From: Flavobacterium fryxellicola
GTDB lineage: Bacteria; Bacteroidota; Bacteroidia; Flavobacteriales; Flavobacteriaceae
Direction of reading: 5' to 3'
Assembly: GCF_900143245.1 (NCBI RefSeq)
Contig: NZ_FRDK01000006.1
Span: 1 to 64,000, forward strand
Length of the DNA: 64,000 bases
In this document: one piece after another, positions 60,630-64,000 of the stretch
Layout of the letters: each line of letters starts with the position of its first letter
Numbering within the stretch: position 1 is the stretch's first letter
Made by a program: the position numbers and the translations under genes
The notes under the pieces: generated by a model
Database searches by the model: none
The model's input: the letters and a program-made list of their open reading frames with translations, nothing else
Told to the model about the DNA's origin: nothing

Positions 60630-60682
60630 AAAAAAGTGACTATTCACGGCTAACACAAAAACGGTGCTAGTAGCGAACAGTC
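60630..60682 (-). terminator. Imperfect long hairpin, terminator-like
   Basis: Arms 60638-60656 and 60664-60682 pair at 14 of 19 positions; on the minus strand a T7 run follows. Position is after the 68-residue gene (stop 60776), about 95 bp downstream, so it could end its transcript or represent a small structured RNA. Confidence 0.5.
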
Positions 60683-60775
60683 AAGTCAATTTTATCTCGA
60701 AGAACACTGGAAGAATTTAAATAAGGTACTGTTCCCTTGATTTTCAATTGAACATATTTTGAATTAAAGGAATAG

Positions 60776-60982
60776 TTACTGTTGGCTTTCTAAATATTTT
60801 TTAAGAATGTTTTCTAATGACTCATAATAATCATGAAGTACTTTAGTATTAATTTCTGGATTATTTACATCGGGTATGGTCGCTGGTAACTCTGACAAAT
60901 ATTTATTTAATTCTGGGTATTGATTTTGTATTTTCAAGGTAATTTCTAGAATTGCTTGATTAAGCTCTTTTTCTGTTTTCAT
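60776..60982 (-). CDS. Hypothetical 68-residue helical protein
   Basis: Sequence MKTEKELNQAILEITLKIQN, QYPELNKYLSELPATIPDVN and NPEINTKVLHDYYESLENIL, then KKYLESQQ. Two amphipathic helices with a Pro-containing turn. I recall similar short proteins in flavobacterial genomes without known role. No signal or membrane segment, so probably cytoplasmic. Confidence 0.65.
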   Translation of the reverse strand: MKTEKELNQAILEITLKIQNQYPELNKYLSELPATIPDVNNPEINTKVLHDYYESLENILKKYLESQQ

Positions 60983-61115
60983 AATATAGTGTTGGGATAA
61001 GTAAGGGTACTGTTAGTTTAAACAAAATAAAGGTAAAGACTACTTGTAATGTATTTTTTCATTTCAAATTTCGCCTTGTAGCAACCCTTTTAAATTTGCA
61101 AATATTGCATAGGAT

Positions 61116-62000
61116 TTATTTTAGAGAATCATTTTCAGTTCCAATTTTTAATTCTTTTTTCATTTCAGCTTCTTCCAAGTCTGAAATCTCATCTTGCTTT
61201 TTTTCTTCTTCCTTTTTCTTTTTGTTGAAGTAGCCTCTTAATAAGAAATTATGTTTTGCAGCTTCGATAACTTCATTTAATCCTTTGGTAGCTGTTTTAA
61301 CATTAGTGAGGGAGGAATCAATAACTTTTCCCATTCTTTCATCACTTACCAGTTTTGATAATGCGCCTTTTCCGTTATTCATATTTACCGTAAATCGCTT
61401 AAATTCGGTAGAACTGTTCTCCAGATTAGACACCATATTTTTTATACTGTTTCCAAATTGCTCATCAGAAACCAATCTAGATAAGGCACCATTTCCATTA
61501 TTCATACTTGAACTGAATTGAGCAAGCTCAGCAGTAATTAAACCAGCATTATCAACACTTTTTTTAACGCTGACCATCAAGTCATCCATTTCTATCGCTT
61601 GTTTAGAAGCTATGATATCATTATTCTCAACAATTACATTGGAATTTTTACCGGAGGAAATGATCAGTACTTTATCGCCCATCAAACCATCAGAGCTAAT
61701 ACTTGCAATAGCATCTTTTTTTATGTATTTACGGACCTCCTCTTTTATGATTAGTTTAATAACCACAGAGGTATCGGTTAGAAACTCAATTTCTTCAACC
61801 GTTCCAATATTAATTCCTGATAAACGGACATTATTTCCAACCTCGAGCCCATTAACAGAATTAAATTTTGAATTTAATTCAAATGTAGATCCAAATAAAT
61901 TTTTTTGTTTTCCAACAAAATAAATGGTCCCTACAAAAAGGACTAATCCTATAACTACAAACATTCCCAATTTCCATTGGTATCCAGATTCTTTATTCAT
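61116..62000 (-). CDS. mlaD: MlaD-like MCE domain protein
   Basis: A 294-residue protein from ATG 62000 (MNKESGYQWKLGMFVVIGLV). One N-terminal membrane helix, then the MCE domain (about 38-115): LFGSTFELNSKFNSVNGLEV, GNNVRLSGINIGTVEEIEFL, DAIASISSDGLMGDKVLIIS. The long helical C-terminal part includes two near-identical segments (NNGNGALSRLVSDEQFGNSI and NNGKGALSKLVSDERMGKVI). MCE proteins form hexameric rings shuttling phospholipids between membranes. It starts 17 bp after mlaF; the longer start at 62042 would overlap that gene. Confidence 0.88.
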   Translation of the reverse strand: MNKESGYQWKLGMFVVIGLVLFVGTIYFVGKQKNLFGSTFELNSKFNSVNGLEVGNNVRLSGINIGTVEEIEFLTDTSVVIKLIIKEEVRKYIKKDAIASISSDGLMGDKVLIISSGKNSNVIVENNDIIASKQAIEMDDLMVSVKKSVDNAGLITAELAQFSSSMNNGNGALSRLVSDEQFGNSIKNMVSNLENSSTEFKRFTVNMNNGKGALSKLVSDERMGKVIDSSLTNVKTATKGLNEVIEAAKHNFLLRGYFNKKKKEEEKKQDEISDLEEAEMKKELKIGTENDSLK

Positions 62001-62017
62001 TTTTATATTTTTATTGG

Positions 62018-62794
62018 TTATATGAAAAAAGAACGAACCCATTCATCGTCACTTTTTTCTAATTCATCGTAAGTTCCTTCGGCATGTATGATACCGTCTT
62101 TTAAAATCATCAGTCGGTCGCTGGTGTGTTTTGCACAGGCCATATCATGGGTTATGATGATAGATGAAGTTTTATATTTTTTCTGAATTTCTAGCACCAA
62201 TTCACTAATTTCTCTCGAAGTGATTGTGTCGAGTCCTGTTGTAGGCTCATCGTACAATATAATTTCAGGTTTTAAAATTAGTGTTCTTGCCAGACCAATT
62301 CTTTTACGCATACCTCCAGATAATTCTGAGGGCATTTTATCAATAGCTTCACTCAAACCGACACTTTCTAGAATTTCCTTAATTTGATTTTCAACTTCTT
62401 CTGCTGTTAAATCTTTAGCATGTCGCTTTAAAGTAAATCCAAGATTCTCACGAACACTCATAGAATCATATAAGGCAGCGTTTTGAAATAAAAATCCAAT
62501 TCGAACTCTTATTTTGTTAAGCTCCGAATTATCCATCTTCGTAATGTCAGATCCAAACACTTTGATTTCTCCTTTGTCAATACCCATCAATCCAACGATA
62601 CATTTTATCGTAATTGATTTTCCAGAGCCAGATTTTCCTAAAATAACAAGGTTTTCACCTTTCTTTACGGTAAGATTAACACCTTTTAAAACCTCATTTG
62701 TACCAAAGGATTTATACAATTCTTTTATTTCTATTACTGGCTCGTTCACCGTTGAAATAGGGTTAAGTTCCACGTTTGTTTTTTCTTGTGTCAT
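62018..62794 (-). CDS. mlaF: MlaF-like ABC transporter ATPase
   Basis: A 258-residue ATPase of the phospholipid transport complex. Walker A ILGKSGSGKSITIKCIVGLM (about 50-69), Q loop GFLFQNAALYDSMSVRENL, signature LSGGMRKRIGLARTLILKPE, Walker B EIILYDEPTTGLDTITSREI, H loop SSIIITHDMACAKHTSDRLM. The 'DSMSVRENL...' and 'LSGGMRKR' blocks are the MlaF/Ttg2A type. It lies 1 bp after mlaE. Confidence 0.93.
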   Translation of the reverse strand: MTQEKTNVELNPISTVNEPVIEIKELYKSFGTNEVLKGVNLTVKKGENLVILGKSGSGKSITIKCIVGLMGIDKGEIKVFGSDITKMDNSELNKIRVRIGFLFQNAALYDSMSVRENLGFTLKRHAKDLTAEEVENQIKEILESVGLSEAIDKMPSELSGGMRKRIGLARTLILKPEIILYDEPTTGLDTITSREISELVLEIQKKYKTSSIIITHDMACAKHTSDRLMILKDGIIHAEGTYDELEKSDDEWVRSFFI

Positions 62795-62795
62795 T

Positions 62796-63587
62796 TTAGA
62801 AAAATAAATCGGTTATTTGAACGGCCAACATGTCTATAATGAAGATGGTCAATGAAGCAGTCACCACCGCAGAGTTAGCAGCTTTACCAACGCTCTCTGT
62901 TCCATTAGCGGCATTAAAACCTTTATAACATCCTATCATACCAATAAAAAAACCAAAGAAAAAAGTTTTTATCGTTGCCGGAAAAATATCTAAAAAGGTA
63001 ATTGATTCTAATACTTGAGCTAAATACCGATGAAAATTCACGTCGCTATGAATGTTAATTCCAATATATCCACCGATAACACCTATACCATCTGCATAAA
63101 TTACTAGTAAGGGAATCATCAAGGTCGTAGCCAAAATTCTGGTAACAACTAAATATTTATAAGGGTTGATAGCTGAAACCTCCATGGCATCAATTTGTTC
63201 AGTTACTTTCATGGATCCTAATTCGGCACCAATACCAGAGGAAACTTTACCTGCACAAATCAAAGCAGTTATTACTGGCGCTATTTCTCTAATTAGTGAT
63301 AGTGCTACCATACTCGGTAACCAAGATTCTGCACCAAACTTCGCTAGAGTTGGTCTTGATTGTAATGTAAGCACTAATCCCATTATGAAACCGGTGATGG
63401 TTACTAAAGGCAATGATTTATAGCCTATCACATAACACTGTTTGATGAATTCCTTCATCTCATAAGGAGGCTTAAATACTTCTTTAAAAAAACGCAAAGC
63501 AAATAATGTAACAGTACCTACATTATTAAATGTTTCTTTTAAATAGCTAATTATACTTTCTTTTTTTGCTATTAGTGTATTACTCAT
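62796..63587 (-). CDS. mlaE: MlaE-like ABC transporter permease
   Basis: A 263-residue membrane permease with about five helices. The conserved core contains CYVIGYKSLPLVTITGFIMG, LVLTLQSRPTLAKFGAESWL, ALSLIREIAPVITALICAGK, VSSGIGAELGSMKVTEQIDA, and EVSAINPYKYLVVTRILATT, the MlaE/YrbE signature. First gene of the mlaEFD set, on the minus strand. The ATG at 63587 is preceded by an open frame of doubtful reality (see rejected items). Confidence 0.92.
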   Translation of the reverse strand: MSNTLIAKKESIISYLKETFNNVGTVTLFALRFFKEVFKPPYEMKEFIKQCYVIGYKSLPLVTITGFIMGLVLTLQSRPTLAKFGAESWLPSMVALSLIREIAPVITALICAGKVSSGIGAELGSMKVTEQIDAMEVSAINPYKYLVVTRILATTLMIPLLVIYADGIGVIGGYIGINIHSDVNFHRYLAQVLESITFLDIFPATIKTFFFGFFIGMIGCYKGFNAANGTESVGKAANSAVVTASLTIFIIDMLAVQITDLFF

Positions 63588-64000
63588 GTATCGTTACTGT
63601 TTTTTTTTGGATTTTTGGGAATATTAGAATTTATGCAAGTTGTTTGGTAGGGTAGTGGATAAAAAATGACACAATTCTTTACTACTTGTTTCTTACTACT
63701 TGTACTGCAGCCTATTTTGAGAATACGGGGACTTGTAGTCTTTGTACGTATAGAATCAATAATTTTAAGTTCTTCTTTAGAAAGAGTAGGGGATTTAATA
63801 AAAAAACTTGAAAAAAAACAGATCTGCTTACAAAGGTTCATATTAAATCTCGCTGTCTAACGGCCTTAAATCATGCAATAGTTTCCTATTCAATGCAGTA
63901 AAGAATAGGAAAAAAACTGCTAGTTTTAATTATTAACGCCCAAAAAGAGGTCGATTAACCGAAAATGATTATTCAATTTTCATTTTATGACAACATTAAA
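63588..64000. other. Window-end region without a supported gene
   Basis: 413 bp to the right edge. Two opposed open frames of 64 and 85 codons overlap here; neither has a recognisable family or codon pattern. No promoter consensus for mlaE is evident. Confidence 0.45.

Noticed and set aside
63584..63841. 85-codon minus frame overlapping the mlaE start by ATGA
   Set aside because: The overlap is suggestive, but the protein has no recognisable pattern, is rich in Lys/Ser/Thr as expected from random AT-rich sequence, and MlaE is usually the first gene of its operon.

Overview
The window looks like a chromosomal segment of a Flavobacterium-type bacterium (Bacteroidota, Flavobacteriia). The DNA is AT-rich. 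Start sites mostly lack Shine-Dalgarno sequences, and several promoters fit the Bacteroidota pattern TTTG-N19-TAnnTTTG. Gene content agrees: menaquinone genes (menD, menB, menA, menC), a TonB-dependent receptor, a BlaI/M56 pair, DUF2911, DUF1684 and DUF4331 proteins, an Omp85-like barrel, and a DUF3494 ice-binding lipoprotein that suggests a cold or icy habitat.

Layout. 0-9 kb: a transposase remnant, tRNA-Arg(ACG), apt, a BlaI repressor with M56 membrane peptidase, an MFS exporter, then DUF1684, TatD, TcdA, a HAD phosphatase and DUF2911. 9.5-22.9 kb, nearly all on the minus strand: a PIG-L deacetylase, a 35-residue membrane protein and an SSS symporter; two paralogous secreted proteins; an Omp85-like barrel; an AI-2E family permease; and a tightly packed set DUF2520, KdsC-like, UbiA, Maf, MscS. 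23-26.3 kb: a fused CcsB-CcsA cytochrome c maturation protein. 26.4-32.9 kb: an ECF sigma/anti-sigma pair divergent from a DUF4331 protein split over two genes, a TPR lipoprotein and a TonB-dependent receptor. 33-49.4 kb: GPx, Dus, GNAT, menD, an M28 peptidase, a decayed zeta-toxin-like module, CvfB-like, menB, two PH-domain proteins, menA, an MBL-fold hydrolase, a TPR protein and menC. 49.4-55.6 kb: a second AI-2E permease, a SnoaL-like protein with a dead DinB gene, an OmpA-family protein and the ice-binding lipoprotein. 56-61 kb: an envelope-stress-like cluster (histidine-kinase-like protein without an ATPase domain, holin-like, YtxH, DUF5670 pair, barrel, coiled-coil lipoprotein, CsbD-like). 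61-63.6 kb: an MlaE-MlaF-MlaD lipid transport operon.

The most interesting non-gene structure is repetitive. Four copies of one hairpin-bearing intergenic element occur. Three loci hold arrays of a 7-bp unit (25, 60 and about 7 units), one of which ends 4 bp before the non-ATG start of menC. A perfect (AAAC)15 tract lies between a terminator and the TPR/TonB receptor genes. Three 16-bp operators spaced exactly 20 bp apart sit on the blaI promoter.

I see no CRISPR array, complete insertion sequence or prophage. All family names are from reading the sequences and were not checked by database search.
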